A stretch of DNA of 64,000 nt from Pristionchus mayeri (lineage: Eukaryota > Nematoda > Chromadorea > Rhabditida > Neodiplogasteridae), in the NCBI GenBank assembly GCA_036245805.1, contig BTRK01000003.1:22099292-22163291 (forward strand), in the 5' to 3' direction. Each line of letters opens with the position of its first letter. Position 1 is the stretch's first letter. The position numbers and the translations under genes are program-made. Of this stretch, positions 49,901 to 61,779 are shown piece after piece. The notes below the pieces were generated by a model that saw only the letters and a list, made by a program, of their open reading frames with translations, was not told the origin of the DNA and did not search any database.

Positions 49901-52900
49901 AAGGAAATATAAAATGACCAAATCCTTTAAGCTTTTCTCGGTCAGATAGCCCAAAATTGCAATCAATAATTGTTTCTCTTTCTCAGTAACTGCTCGATCT
50001 CGCTCAATTTCTGTCCCTCGACGGTTCACTTGGAGGCACTGACGGACACGACAGTCATCATGCTCCCCGTCCAGACAAGCATACTCATCTATGGGTCGAA
50101 GAGGTACGAGAAAGGAAGGAGAGGGTGGATGGATGGATGGGCGAGGATTAGGAAGGGTTTTTTTTGACAATGAATAAATTCGAAAATTTTATTAAACCGC
50201 TATTTTATTTGCTGTTTTTTTTTGGTTCAGTGTGCTCGTCGAATTACAGTATGGTTGATTGCAGACTACGTCTCTTCGGGGAGGCTCAGCAGATCAGAGT
50301 GCACGACGTGGAGGAGAGCGAGTTGCACGTGGGAGTGAGGGGAGTGGGAGGACTCATCTTGGAGAGCTGCAAGGGAGTCCTGGTGGGCAAGTGCATGTGA
50401 GTCAGTTTTGCTCCTCTCAGGGCATACCATCAAAAGGTGTACTCTCACGGGAATAGAGGTATTCAGCGTATTAGGTTGTTGCATACGATTTTATTTCTCC
50501 AATTCTTGATCTTTTGCAATTGATGCCCTGCTCCAAAGAACAGCAATAGGCGCCACCACGGAGGGTTCCGAAATTAGGCGTTCAAAAATAGCGCGTAAAA
50601 AGGTCTGTGTGGGAAGCCTGCTAACGAGCGTAGCCAGACAGCTTGGAATGGATCGATACGTTGAAAGACGTTTAAATATAATTTTATAGCTGTTTTAGTG
50701 TTGTTCAGCACGCTGGATTTCCCGAAATATCATTAATTATCCCGAAAAAAATCGATAAACATGCCAAAATAAGCCTTGAAAAGTTTGAACACTTTTACGA
50801 GTTAATTACTTAATTAATGGTCTTGATTATTTATTTCAGTATTACCTATAGATTCGTTGTTGCTATTTACCCACCTTTGGAGCACATTCATTAACGCACA
50901 AACTATCTCAAACGAGAAATATGAGCAAAACATGTCAAAGCCGGCGATTTGGTGTAGCGCCTACGTAGTAGCTACTGTAGTTTTACACATTCGCTACACC
51001 GTAATCTTTTCTTTCTCAACTGCACCATAATTCCCTGCATATCAAAGGAGCTTCTTCATCGAAACCCGCCGTGCCACTATTTGCTACTAGGGGTCCATTA
51101 AATGATAAGATGGCTGAAGATGCAATGTCGAGTTATATCAGGTTGATGCATAATTTTCGTTAACAAGAAAATTTCGTTACAAAATCACGATTAAAGTTTC
51201 CGAGCCCTATTTTGTTTCGGTCTTGAGCGATCCTCATGTGATTTCCTTTATGATATTAGTACTTCTCTACTACACACAGTACACATTTCATCGCACCTCA
51301 TAAATCAGTAATACCGATGATAAAAAAAGGTAAAAAAGGTAAAAAAATACCGATGATACATCGCTCTAAATTCTGAGAGTTGCAATTTCTTATGAACCTT
51401 TTGATTGATTAATACTCTTTTCGAAGCAATAATTGCGCCGCTTAAACACCATTTTTGTGAAGTATGTTGACTAGTTATTCTACTATAGCGAGAGATCGGC
51501 AAAATTCACAAAATGATCTGACAAAATAGCCACGTATTCGGAAAGTATGGGGTATTGAATCTTGCAGCTTATTATGATATTTACAAGGAGCTTTTGCTGG
51601 ATGAGCTTGAGGTCGCAATTTAAACTTAATCTGAAGCACCTATCATGAGGATGCTACCACAAAAAATAGGTGACGATTCATCTTTCCATTCAAAAGATAT
51701 CGCAATCATGGTGTGAAACTTCAAATTTGAACGGCGAAAACGGCATTTTTCGCGTTATTAGTATCCGTGGAAGACCGAAACTCCGGTTTCTCGGGTTCAA
51801 AGGAAGTATCCACCGTTACTCATTAGTTTCTCAGAAAGGTAGGAGCTGCTTGTAATTCGTTTAATTTTTGCGACGATTTGTGTTGAAAACCCAAAAATAT
51901 CGAAATTTTGTCAATTTTCACTTACCATCGGCGGTCTGGCATTGGATCGATCGGATGGAAACCAATAATTTTTTCATCTAAGACTGCCTCAAATTATACC
52001 TAAGCGGGGTTTGATACATGTGAAGTATTCGCAAGCAAATTTGCAAAATGTCTTGTAACGAAAATTATGCACCAACCTAATATTTACAAATGGTCCCCAA
52101 AATTCAAAACGATATCACGCCTCTCACGAGAGAATCGAGCTGACCATGGGAATGGAATGAAAATCGCAAATTCTGTCCTAACCGGTTTTGGTCATCTTGA
52201 GGCATGTCTGACTGACCCCCAAAGTCCCATTGTGCATACTTCATTTTGGGGCTCCCTACACCGGGCATTATCTCGGCAGCTCTCACTTTAAGTGCTCGTA
52301 TCTCTTTAAACTTTTCTGAATCATTTGAAATTATTTTTGTCCATCGGACAATGCGCTCAGACCGCTCACTTTGGCCGTGTCTCCAAGAATGATCGATCTT
52401 CGTCCAAATTTCCTGTTGAAAAATAATTTCAAATGATTCAGAAAGACCTTAAAACGCGTTCTCTGTAAGAATGGACCAGTCCATATCAGCGAGTGGCACA
52501 AAGCTTCAAAATGGTCGTATCGATCTACAATTTTAACTGGGTAATGCCTATGGGTAGGGTACACTTCCACACAAATTTCAGGTCGCTAGCTCGACTTTTT
52601 GACCTACCGATCTCGAAAAATGAAACTCATTATACAGCCACATGTTGTATACCATTCGAAAGAGCACCGAAAGTTATGCCTAAATCTCGCTCAGCATCAA
52701 GTTTCATGCAAATACACATGAGTTACAACCGGAAACGTCATATTTTTGAAGGTTTTCGATTTTTTTCACTTCAAAGATGTAATTTCTACCTTCCACATTT
52801 GAGCGCACTGGATTCTCCATGAAATTCTGCTTTTTTTACAATTTTTTAATTACAAAATATCGGTCACCGAAGTTGTCGTTTATCGTGTTGTTTAACCAAC

Positions 52901-55900
52901 TTTCACTACGAAAGTTCGAATCCGCTCCGGTGCATGACTTTTTGCCAACTTTTTTCGACCTTGTTTCTCTCCCAAAATTTGTTTTTGCCAAGTATTCACT
53001 ATAAAATCCTGGAGGATATCTCCTGCGAAGGATAATCGACCCTCTGGCGATTATGGACTCTCTGTTTGCACGGAAATCACGTGCAGTGAGAGCTTGAAAA
53101 CACTGGACGATTGGGAAGCGTTCTTGAATGAAATCTTAGCGTCCCCCCTTGAAAATGACCATGAGGGGCAAGCCACTCCATATGTTCAAGGCTCTACTAG
53201 AAGGAATCGCTCGGAGTAGAACGTAGATTCCCGAAGTGATGTCGTTGTTAGGGAGCTGGAATTCTCGGACGACGACAGCCGAAGGTGGAAAAAAGGATAG
53301 GCTCTCAGGAAGAAGAAGTCATCTGACAGGGATAAGGAGAGTGCAAAAGAGTACATTTACGAACTCTTCGACGAGGGGATTAGAACTAGAACGATTAAAA
53401 CTAAAAAAATAAGTGGAGGGGAGAGGAGATGAGAATTCTTGATTTATGATAACTCCATATTCTTTCGACGTCTCCTATCCCCTCCACAATCTCTATGCAT
53501 GAATGATTTGCGTGGAGAGCGTTGCTGTATCTGCCGCGCCGGTGGGAACTTCGAATGCAGGAACTAGGCGGAAAGAAGTGTATATATACCTATATATAAA
53601 GCGCAGTGTGTGTCTGTCCGTATGTCCGGATTGCGAAACAGTTGCGAAATGGGGAGGGAGAGAGATCGTCAACAAATTGCGAAACGAGTGATTGCGAAAC
53701 CTATTCCGCGAGGACAGGGCCCCGCCGAGGGCGGGGGCAGCCGAACTAGTTCTAAAAAGGGAAAGGGAGGGTGAGGCAAACGAAAAATGAAGGGGATAGG
53801 AGACGTCGAATGAATGTCACTTTTAAGCACACTGAATTGTTGGTCAAATTTCTCACAAGTGTAGGTAAATAAGCAGCTGAACTTTTCACACAGTGTGTAG
53901 TTTTCCAAGGGCTATCGAATGAGTGGTCTGCACCGAAAATACCACGACTACAAGTAGAGTTAAAACGCGTTCTCTGTAAGAACGAGATGGGGGCGGCACA
54001 AAGCTTCAAAATGGTCGTATCGGTCTACAATTTTAACTGGGTAATGCCAAATTTCAGGTCGCTAGCTCGACTTTTTGACCTACCGATCTCGAAAAATGAA
54101 ACTCATTATACAGCCACATGTTGTATACCATTCGAAAGAGCATCGAAAGTTATGCCTAAATCTCGCTCAGCATCATCAGTTTCATGCAAATACACATGAG
54201 TTACAACCGGAAACGTCATATTTTTGAAGGTTTTCGATTTTTTTCACTTCAACGATGTAATTTCTACCTTCCACATTTGAGCGCGCTGGATTCTCCATGC
54301 AATTCTGCTTTTTTTACAATTTTTTAATTACAAAATATCGGTCACCGAAGTTGTCGTTTATCGTGTTTTGTGACCTACTTTCACTACGAAAGTTCGAATC
54401 CGCTCCGGTTCATGACTTTTTGCCAACTTTTTTTCGACCCCGTTTCTCTCCCAAAATTTGTTTTTTGCCAAGTATTCACTATAAAATCAGGGAGGACATC
54501 TCCTGCGAAGGATAATCGACCCTCTGGCGATTATGGACTCTCTGTTTGCACGGAAATCACGTGCAGTGAGAGCTTGAAAACACTGGACGATTTGGAAGCG
54601 TTCTTGAATGAAATCATAGCGTCCCCCCTTGAAAATGACCATGAGGGGCAAGCCACTCCATATGTTCAAGGCTCTACTAGAAGGAATCGCTCGGAGTAGA
54701 ACGTAGATTCCCGAAGTGATGTCGTTGTTAGGGAGCTGGAATTCTCGGACGACGACAGCCGAAGGTGGAAAAAAGGATAGGCTCTCAGGAAGAAGAAGTC
54801 ATCTGACAGGGATAAGGAGAGTGCAAAAGAGTACATTTACGAACTCTTCGTCGAGGAGATTAGAACTAGAACGATTAAAACTAAAAAATAAGTGGAGGGG
54901 ATAGGAGGTGAGACTTCTTGATTTATGATAACTCCATATTCTTTCGACGTCTCCTATCCCCTTCATTTTTCGTTTGCCTCACCCTCCCTTTCCCTTTTTA
55001 GAACTAGTTCGGCTGCCCCCGCCCTCGGCGGGGCCCTGTCCTCGCGGAATAGGTTTCGCAATCACTCGTTTCGCAATTTGTTGACGATCTCTCTCCCTCC
55101 CCATTTCGCAACTGTTTCGCAATCCGGACATACGGACAGACACACACTGCGCTTTATATATAGGTATATATACACTTCTTTCCGCCTAGTTCCTGCATTC
55201 GAAGTTCCCACCGGCGCGGCAGATACAGCAACGCTCTCCACGCAAATCATTCATGCATAGAGATTGTGGAGGGGATAGGAGACGTCGAAAGAATATGGAG
55301 TTATCATAAATCAAGAATTCTCATCTCCTCTCCCCTCCACTTATTTTTTTAGTTTTAATCGTTCTAGTTCTAATCCCCTCGTCGAAGAGTTCGTAAATGT
55401 ACTCTTTTGCACTCTCCTTATCCCTGTCAGATGACTTCTTCTTCCTGAGAGCCTATCCTTTTTTCCACCTTCGGCTGTCGTCGTCCGAGAATTCCAGCTC
55501 CCTAACAACGACATCACTTCGGGAATCTACGTTCTACTCCGAGCGATTCCTTCTAGTAGAGCCTTGAACATATGGAGTGGCTTGCCCCTCATGGTCATTT
55601 TCAAGGGGGGACGCTAAGATTTCATTCAAGAACGCTTCCCAATCGTCCAGTGTTTTCAAGCTCTCACTGCACGTGATTTCCGTGCAAACAGAGAGTCCAT
55701 AATCGCCAGAGGGTCGATTATCCTTCGCAGGAGATATCCTCCAGGATTTTATAGTGAATACTTGGCAAAAACAAATTTTGGGAGAGAAACAAGGTCGAAA
55801 AAAGTTGGCAAAAAGTCATGCACCGGAGCGGATTCGAACTTTCGTAGTGAAAGTTGGTTAAACAACACGATAAACGACAACTTCGGTGACCGATATTTTG

Positions 55901-58245
55901 TAATTAAAAAATTGTAAAAAAAGCAGAATTTCATGGAGAATCCAGCGCGCTCAAATGTGGAAGGTAGAAATTACATCTTTGAAGTGAAAAAAATCGAAAA
56001 CCTTCAAAAATATGACGTTTCCGGTTGTAACTCATGTGTATTTGCATGAAACTTGATGCTGAGCGAGATTTAGGCATAACTTTCGGTGCTCTTTCGAATG
56101 GTATACAACATGTGGCTGTATAATGAGTTTCATTTTTCGAGATCGGTAGGTCAAAAAGTCGAGCTAGCGACCTGAAATTTGTGTGGAAGTGTACCCTACC
56201 CATAGGCATTACCCAGTTAAAATTGTAGATCGATACGACCATTTTGAAGCTTTGTGCCACTCGCTGATATGGACTGGTCCATTCTTACAGAGAACGCGTT
56301 TTAAGGTCTTTCTGAATCATTTGAAATTATTTTTCAACAGGAAATTTGGACGAAGATCGATCATTCTTGGAGACACGGCCAAAGTGAGCGGTCTGAGCGC
56401 ATTGTCCGATGGACAAAAATAATTTCAAATGATTCAGAAAAGTTTAAAGAGATACGAGCACTTAAAGTGAGAGCTGCCGAGATAATGCCCGGTGTAGGGA
56501 GCCCCAAAATGAAGTATGCACAATGGGACTTTGGGGGTCAGTCAGACATGCCTCAAGATGACCAAAACCGGTTAGGACAGAATTTGCGATTTTCATTCCA
56601 TTCCCATGGTCAGCTCGATTCTCTCGTGAGAGGCGTGATATCGTTTTGAATTTTGGGGACCATTTGTAAATATTAGGTTGGTGCATAATTTTCGTTACAA
56701 GACATTTTGCAAATTTGCTTGCGAATACTTCACATGTATCAAACCCCGCTTAGGTATAATTTGAGGCAGTCTTAGATGAAAAAATTATTGGTTTCCATCC
56801 GATCGATCCAATGCCAGACCGCCGATGGTAAGTGAAAATTGACAAAATTTCGATATTTTTGGGTTTTCAACACAAATCGTCGCAAAAATTAAACGAATTA
56901 CAAGCAGCTCCTACCTTTCTGAGAAACTAATGAGTAACGGTGGATACTTCCTTTGAACCCGAGAAACCGGAGTTTCGGTCTTCCACGGATACTAATAACG
57001 CGAAAAATGCCGTTTTCGCCGTTCAAATTTGAAGTTTCACACCATGATTGCGATATCTTTTGAATGGAAAGATGAATCGTCACCTATTTTTTGTGGTAGC
57101 ATCCTCATGATAGGTGCTTCAGATTAAGTTTAAATTGCGACCTCAAGCTCATCCAGCAAAAGCTCCTTGTAAATATCATAATAAGCTGCAAGATTCAATA
57201 CCCCATACTTTCCGAATACGTGGCTATTTTGTCAGATCATTTTGTGAATTTTGCCGATCTCTCGCTATAGTAGAATAACTAGTCAACATACTTCACAAAA
57301 ATGGTGTTTAAGCGGCGCAATTATTGCTTCGAAAAGAGTATTAATCAATCAAAAGGTTCATAAGAAATTGCAACTCTCAGAATTTAGAGCGATGTATCAT
57401 CGGTATTTTTTTACCTTTTTTACCTTTTTTTATCATCGGTATTACTGATTTATGAGGTGCGATGAAATGTGTACTGTGTGCATTATGTGCTCATCAGAAT
57501 GATTAGGCAGGTTTGAATTAAGATTCACTAGAAACTAACGTAAATTGTCACACTTCAAACATAATAAATATTAGATTTTGCTCACAATAATGAAAATATA
57601 GAGGCCATCACAATGTGCTCGAAATTGTCATGAAATAAAACAGTCTGATATAGTTAACATTACCGCGTTACAAAATTTTTTAATAAAATGAAAGATGCAA
57701 AATTTAATATTTTGCAGCTAAAAATCCTTAAAATGTTGTACCTGCTTGCATAAGCGATTAGATTCATCAAAATGAATTAGATTGCTATTGACGACGAAAC
57801 TATCTGTAGTACTTCTGTATATCAGAGGGAATAGTTATTACCTGTTAAATTGCAGTCTGCGTTCATCAGGCGATCCCGTGCCAATCCATGAGGGAGACGA
57901 GTGGAGGAGAGCCAAGGTGTGGAGGAGAGAGAGAGAGAGAGGGTGGTGGGGGGGGGGGGCAGAGGAGACATCAATAGCGCAGATTAGTAAATGTGCTTTC
58001 ACAGGACTTCGACTGGTTGGCAGAGGGGCAGAGTCCCAACTGGAGAGAAGCGAGTGAGGAGGAGTGGAAGGTCGCCGACGTAGTCACTCGTGAGTTTTCT
58101 CCAATTCGATAGGCAGATGTCTCTGGATAGTGCCTTCTATCCTAGTACATTTACGTTGGTATGGTGTGATCAATTTGAAATATAAATAGACAAAAACGGG
58201 AAAATGTTAATTGTAGGTTCGGTGGAGAAGTGGAAGAAGAGTTGA
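43937..58245 (+). CDS. Tubulin-binding cofactor C (TBCC)
   Basis: A 321-residue cytosolic tubulin-folding cofactor. TBCC acts with cofactors D and E on the alpha/beta-tubulin complex and stimulates GTP hydrolysis. Exons: 43937-44030, 44295-44396, 49017-49114, 49244-49300, 49395-49523, 49624-49685, 49987-50103, 50265-50396, 57856-57916, 58005-58089 and 58217-58245; phases agree at every junction. Residues 1-98 are charged and helical (MEDSMEKKRAAMLARLEGRG), fitting the N-terminal spectrin-like domain. Residues about 119-148 are acidic. The C-CAP domain includes QQIRVHDVEESELHV (Arg231 matches the GAP arginine finger of QQLRIH) and LILESCKGV. The end has DFDWLAEGQSPNW, a family signature. Introns 2 (4.6 kb) and 8 (7.5 kb) are swollen by fold-back elements. 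It is the third gene of the apparent operon. Confidence 0.88.
45018..46012. mobile_element. Palindromic element, about 1 kb
   Basis: The left arm (about 45018-45490) is repeated inverted at about 45540-46012. Landmarks found in both orientations include GCCCGTTCGTGTAAGAGT, AGGCTGCATGTGGGCTTCATC, GATGCGCCTTGTT and GTATGCTATGTTGGGTATAC. The arms are about 90-95 percent alike by eye. No transposase is present. Confidence 0.8.
46047..47944. mobile_element. Inverted-repeat element, 1.9 kb
   Basis: It begins TGCGCGATAGGTTCAACAAT and ends with the reverse complement. Arms of about 420-450 bp (46047-46465 and 47495-47944) share GCTTCTAGGGGTAGTTTTCG and TCTTCCGTTTTTCGATATTC. The right arm carries a short extra segment near 47786-47815. 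The interior includes the dispersed repeat at 46563-46848 and no clear transposase. Confidence 0.8.
46563..46848 (+). repeat. Dispersed repeat, copy 2
   Basis: A direct copy of 41973-42250 beginning GTAGGGGGCACCGAGCCGGG. Shared blocks include GTGTCCGGATAAAGGC, TTGCGGGACTTCAAAACCGT and GTTATTGAAATTACATTGTT. It lies within the 46047-47944 element, which may mean the copy at 42 kb is a remnant of a related element. Confidence 0.75.
47979..48410. mobile_element. GC-rich MITE in TBCC intron 2
   Basis: Inverted ends read ACTTTCGTAGAAGCCTACCA on the left and TTGGTAGGCTTCTAAGAAAG on the right. The interior is very C/G-rich (GCGCGCGCTC, CCCCTCCCTCTCC), with an inner hairpin GGAGTAGCTCCACCCC / GGGTGGAGCTGCTCC at 48295-48335. 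This base composition is unlike its A/T-rich surroundings. Confidence 0.65.
53464..53811. mobile_element. 348 bp MITE inside the left arm (inverted copy at 54942-55289)
   Basis: It begins TTCGACGTCTCCTATCCCCT and ends AGGGGATAGGAGACGTCGAA. The inside is GC-rich (AGGACAGGGCCCCGCCGAGG) with TATATATACCTATATATAAA. The third arm copy in the loop stops where this module starts, so the module forms the inner ends of the palindrome. Confidence 0.65.
53955..54942 (+). repeat. Third, diverged copy of the palindrome arm segment
   Basis: It is a direct copy of about 52450-53463, starting near AAACGCGTTCTCTGTAAGAA and ending at CTCCATATTCTTTCGACGTC. Compared with the arm it lacks about 20 bp near 54048 and has an extra ATC near 54175 plus scattered substitutions. 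It is therefore older than, or has escaped homogenisation with, the two arms. Confidence 0.8.
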
Positions 58246-58545
58246 TTCTACTGCTTCTTCGATTCACTCCGACACTTCTCTACTATGCTCACTGTCAATT
58301 GTACATAATCGTGATTTTTTATCTCTCTGCAAATAATAATTGATAATTGTGCACTAAGCTTTCTATGTCGTCTCATTGCGGTTGTTACTGTATCCTGGTT
58401 GTCCTACCATGCCAATGCTTATGTTTGTGATAAATGATATTAATCATTGGTTAATTGAAAATGGGCTCATAATAGAGGAGGGAATGATTTATAGTTCGAT
58501 CGTTGGTATCAGAAGTGTACAGTCAATTCAGTTGGCATTCTCCAA

Positions 58546-59001
58546 TCACTGGTTTCCAGTGAGTCCCGAAGGTCCAGCAGGTCCCGCGGCTCCTTCGGGT
58601 CCCTTTCCTCCCTTGTTCGATCCCCACCACGCGGCGTATCCGGGGTATCCCCAGCCGTATCCAGCGTATCCGTAGGCAGGGTAACCGTAATACGGAGAGT
58701 AGGCTGCTCCGGCGTACTGAAAGCGATTATCGATTTATTGAGCTTCATCGGAAGGATAGATACTGTAAGAATAATGAAAACTCACCCCGATGTACTGGGC
58801 AGAAGCCTGAGAGCAGAAGAGAACAGCAACGAGGCAGAGGAGGATACTGAGGAAGAGAGGAGGAATATAATGGAAGATTAGGGGATGGAGAACCATTTCG
58901 AGCGACTTTAACTTTATTTTGAACAAAATGCTAGCATTTTGTTCAGCATATGCTGAGGGAGAACGTTAGAATTCGAAGTAGGCTCACATGTTGGAGTTCA
59001 T
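58546..59001 (-). CDS. Small secreted Tyr/Gly-rich protein, copy 1
   Basis: An 81-residue protein in three exons (59001-58988, 58846-58786, 58716-58546). Residues 1-21 form a signal peptide (ILLCLVAVLFCSQASA, cleavage after Ala21). The mature chain starts QYIG and is Tyr/Gly/Ala/Pro-rich (YSPYYGYPAYGYAGYGWGYP), ending in a short Gly-X-Y collagen-like stretch (GPEGAAGPAGPSGLTG). Secreted Gly/Tyr-rich peptides of nematodes include antimicrobial nlp/cnc-type and cuticle proteins, but I cannot assign this one. It matches the copy at 61837-62270 except for Asn instead of Lys at position 4. It converges on TBCC, with about 300 bp between stops. Confidence 0.85.
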
Positions 59002-59049
59002 TGTAGAGTGGATGAAGTGAATGTTCATGCCTTCTGCCCCCTCCCTCAT

Positions 59050-59057
59050 CTTTTATA
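59050..59057 (-). promoter_or_regulatory. TATA-like box TATAAAAG of copy 1
   Basis: TATAAAAG on the minus strand lies about 50 bp before the ATG at 59001. The corresponding position of the other copy has TATATAAG. Confidence 0.6.
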
Positions 59058-59439
59058 CTAGTTATGCACTTGTTTTTCACTCGTTCTTCGCACTGTTTGA
59101 TGTGCGTGAGAAGGAGAGAGAGAGAGAGATTATACGTTAAAATGTTTGGAGAACTGTGATGCGAATAATCTCGATGCACACTGCCGTTTAAAACTTGAAC
59201 TGGGATATCTATGTGGACGAAATGAGATACGTTTTCTTATAAATTCAATTATCCGTTCGTGAGCTCGACTTATCTTATTTTAGACGTCCAGTTTTAAATG
59301 TTGAAAGAAAATATGTTTTTCAACAACCCTTCTCACGCATGAAAATATTTTGGTATGATCTTAACCATTAACTCTTGCCCTATAACTCGACAAAAAGGAG
59401 ATACGAGACATTATTTGTCATAATATATGTCGACATATA

Positions 59440-61223
59440 CAGGGTGTTTCAAAATTATTGAGACTCTCGTGTTTTGCATAGCTTAGAACTTTAGAGCGAT
59501 AGTTGATACATCTAATACGAGTATTCTTACGAAGGACTAGTACCCTCACTACAGTAGAAGTTTCGTGCCAATCGGCCTACTAGTGGCATAATTGTATCCC
59601 CGAAAAATAATAATAGCCGATTCCGAGATGTCTCATCAATGTGGGACATTAGTGTTTGGCCTGATTTCTTGAATTAAGCAAACCTACCAATCAAGTAACA
59701 ACATATTTAGGATATGCATGTTCAGTGCTATTAGGTAGATGCAGGACTAGCGGCTCTCTCTTTTATGTGGCTCATGAGAACGTCGGAAAGAGTTGCAATT
59801 ACTTGTGCATCTGACAGATCTTTCAACCGATTCAAAAGCTCTGCAACACATGTCAGATCATTGATACTTTGGGATAATAATCATCTACAGTCCGGTCAGA
59901 TCCCTACATGAAAACGGGACTCCCCGGGAGTCCCCGGATGTCCCCCCGTGTCCCCCGCCATTTTGCGGCTCGGGCAGAGAAAGAACTAAATCGAATTTTT
60001 GGTTTTCAGACTCAGTAGGTCCTTCCCCATCGATTGGCATATAATTCATAAATTAATAAATTTGCGATAAATCGTAGTTTAATTTTGAAAATCAAAGATA
60101 ATTAATCGGAAACGAAGAACTACGGTAGATAATTTGCACATTCTCCGGTCCGGCTCTGGGCCCATCTAGCTAACTACCGTACTTCTTCGTTTCCGAGTAA
60201 TTATCATTGATTTTCAAAATTAAATTACTATTTATCGCAAATTTATGAATTTATGAATTATATGCCAATCGATCGGAAAGGACCTCCTGAGTATGAAAAC
60301 CAAAAATTCGAATTAGTTCTTTCTCTGCCCGAGCCGCAAAATAGCGGGGGGACACGGGGGGACATCCGGGGACTCCCGGGGAGTCCCGTTTTCATGTAGG
60401 GATCTGACCGGACTGTACTTCAATGCATCACCATCTTAAAATTAGAGACTGTTTGGTAAAGGTTGGACGGAATACGATTGATTCATTCAGTGGAGGCAAT
60501 TAGCAGGGCCGCGGTTTCAACTTCTTCAGGGTCAAAAATCAGCCGTTCAAAATATGCATAGCCGGCAATCAAATTTTGTAATTATAATATTTAATAATAG
60601 TTTATGTTCATTAGGGACTGGTTGCCTAATCAAGAACCGGCCATCAAATCTTGATATTTGAATAACTATGAAAGACTTCGATCATAACTATGACTTTATT
60701 AGTCATCCCTAAAAATTTACATCCATTCGCTCCATTTCAACTGCAAAATTGTAAAGTACTTGAGTATATGTGGCTAACCACCCAACAATGGAATTCGACT
60801 TTGGTATGAGAGAAAGATAACACATTACAAAGTCGAAAATTTCAAAATCTCGGTGAAAATGGAATATTCAGTGTTTGAGAAATAGGCTTGGTTCTCCGTG
60901 CTTTGGAATCTGACACTAAAATAAACAATATTATTATGTAGTTCCGTTAATGTAGTGCAACCATTCTTAGTTGGAGAGCTGAGTCACGGATAGTTTAATA
61001 TCTGTAGCCAAACAAAGTCGAAAAATGCTGCGGCGATCCGATATCCGAAATAGTCTGCTTTGAATAACTATAACAAAAATAACTAGTGATGCCAGTCAAA
61101 ATTATTTTTATAATTAATAGCTCTAGTGTTGGTCTACATGATGTAGAAACATGAGGGCCTAGATGTTCGCTTTGAAAGAGAGCTGTTGGAAAATTCGAGT
61201 CTCAATAATTTTGAAACACCCTG
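59440..61223. mobile_element. 1.78 kb TIR element between the duplicated genes
   Basis: It begins CAGGGTGTTTCAAAATTATT and ends with the reverse complement, flanked by TA on both sides. The perfect terminal repeats are about 27 bp and the target is TA, as in Tc1/mariner-type elements. A 528 bp MITE sits inside at 59888-60415. A minus-strand reading frame at about 59735-59880 (DLTCVAELLNRLKDLSDAQ) may be the end of a decayed transposase. Confidence 0.8.
59888..60415. mobile_element. 528 bp palindromic MITE, copy 2 (nested)
   Basis: It is the same length and nearly the same sequence as 12579-13106 but in opposite orientation, with CAGTCCGGTCAGATCCCTAC at each end and TA on both sides. It lies inside the 59440-61223 element, so it inserted after that element. 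Confidence 0.88.
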
Positions 61224-61779
61224 TAAAATGAAAAATACAGACATTTTCGCAAGCTATCATGCATGAAATTACACAGGAGGGTGAGTGAATATTGAAAGTT
61301 AGGATGTGTAAATTTGGAATGTTGAACTTCGGTACCTTTTTTGATTAAAAAAACCCATTAATTTTGTTCTCTATCAATACAAATAATTGGTGATTAATAT
61401 TCTCAGTTATCTATTCGTTCACATCTTCTTCTTCTCTCATTTTCTCGTGATTCTCCAAACCGAACAGTTATTCTGGGGATCTTCTCATGCGCAGTTCGAA
61501 TGCCAGTGTGTCAAACACAGCGAGGATCTCAAAATACCTCATGTAGTTCTCCCTGTTTCTTCTCTCGTCTCCCATTCACTCATTCTCGCCCATGGCAGAA
61601 GTTGCTATATTTTCCATCTGCAAACAGTGAGTATGTATGCACTAGTTCGTGCTTACCACCCTCTCTGTTCCTCTCACTCTGTCGTTCCCTCTGAGAGGTG
61701 AGAGACCAAGAGAAGAGAGGAGATCAGAGATCAGAGAGAAGAGGGTGCCAGGGGGAACGATAACTTGTAAGAGGGGAGG

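Larger units (their letters stand above)
51275..57478. mobile_element. 6.2 kb near-perfect palindromic element
   Basis: The left arm 51275-53810 and right arm 54943-57478 are reverse complements over 2,536 bp; paired positions sum to 108,753. Several translated frames in the two arms are identical residue for residue; the one difference I noticed is at 52809 (A against G). The 1,132 bp loop (53811-54942) contains a third, diverged copy of the arm segment 52450-53490. No frame longer than about 110 codons and no transposase motif was recognised, so this is a non-autonomous fold-back element or a palindromic assembly artefact. Confidence 0.9.
50397..57855. other. 7.5 kb intron 8 of TBCC with giant palindrome
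   Basis: About 880 bp of unremarkable A/T-rich sequence (50397-51274) precedes the palindrome. About 380 bp (57479-57855) follows it before the exon 9 acceptor TGCAG. Neither flank holds a recognised gene. Confidence 0.6.
58483..59060. repeat. Inverted gene duplication, left arm
   Basis: This segment is the reverse complement of about 61770-62332, including the coding exons, both introns, the 5' leader and part of the promoter. The coding exons are nearly identical and the introns slightly diverged. Similarity ends just beyond the TATA-like box. Confidence 0.85.

Noticed and set aside
52870..52940. tRNA-like stretch with AGTTCGAATCCGCTCCGGTG in the palindrome arm
   Set aside because: Partial pairing of the ends only; T-stem and anticodon stem do not form. 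It might be a degenerate tRNA-derived SINE part, but unsupported.
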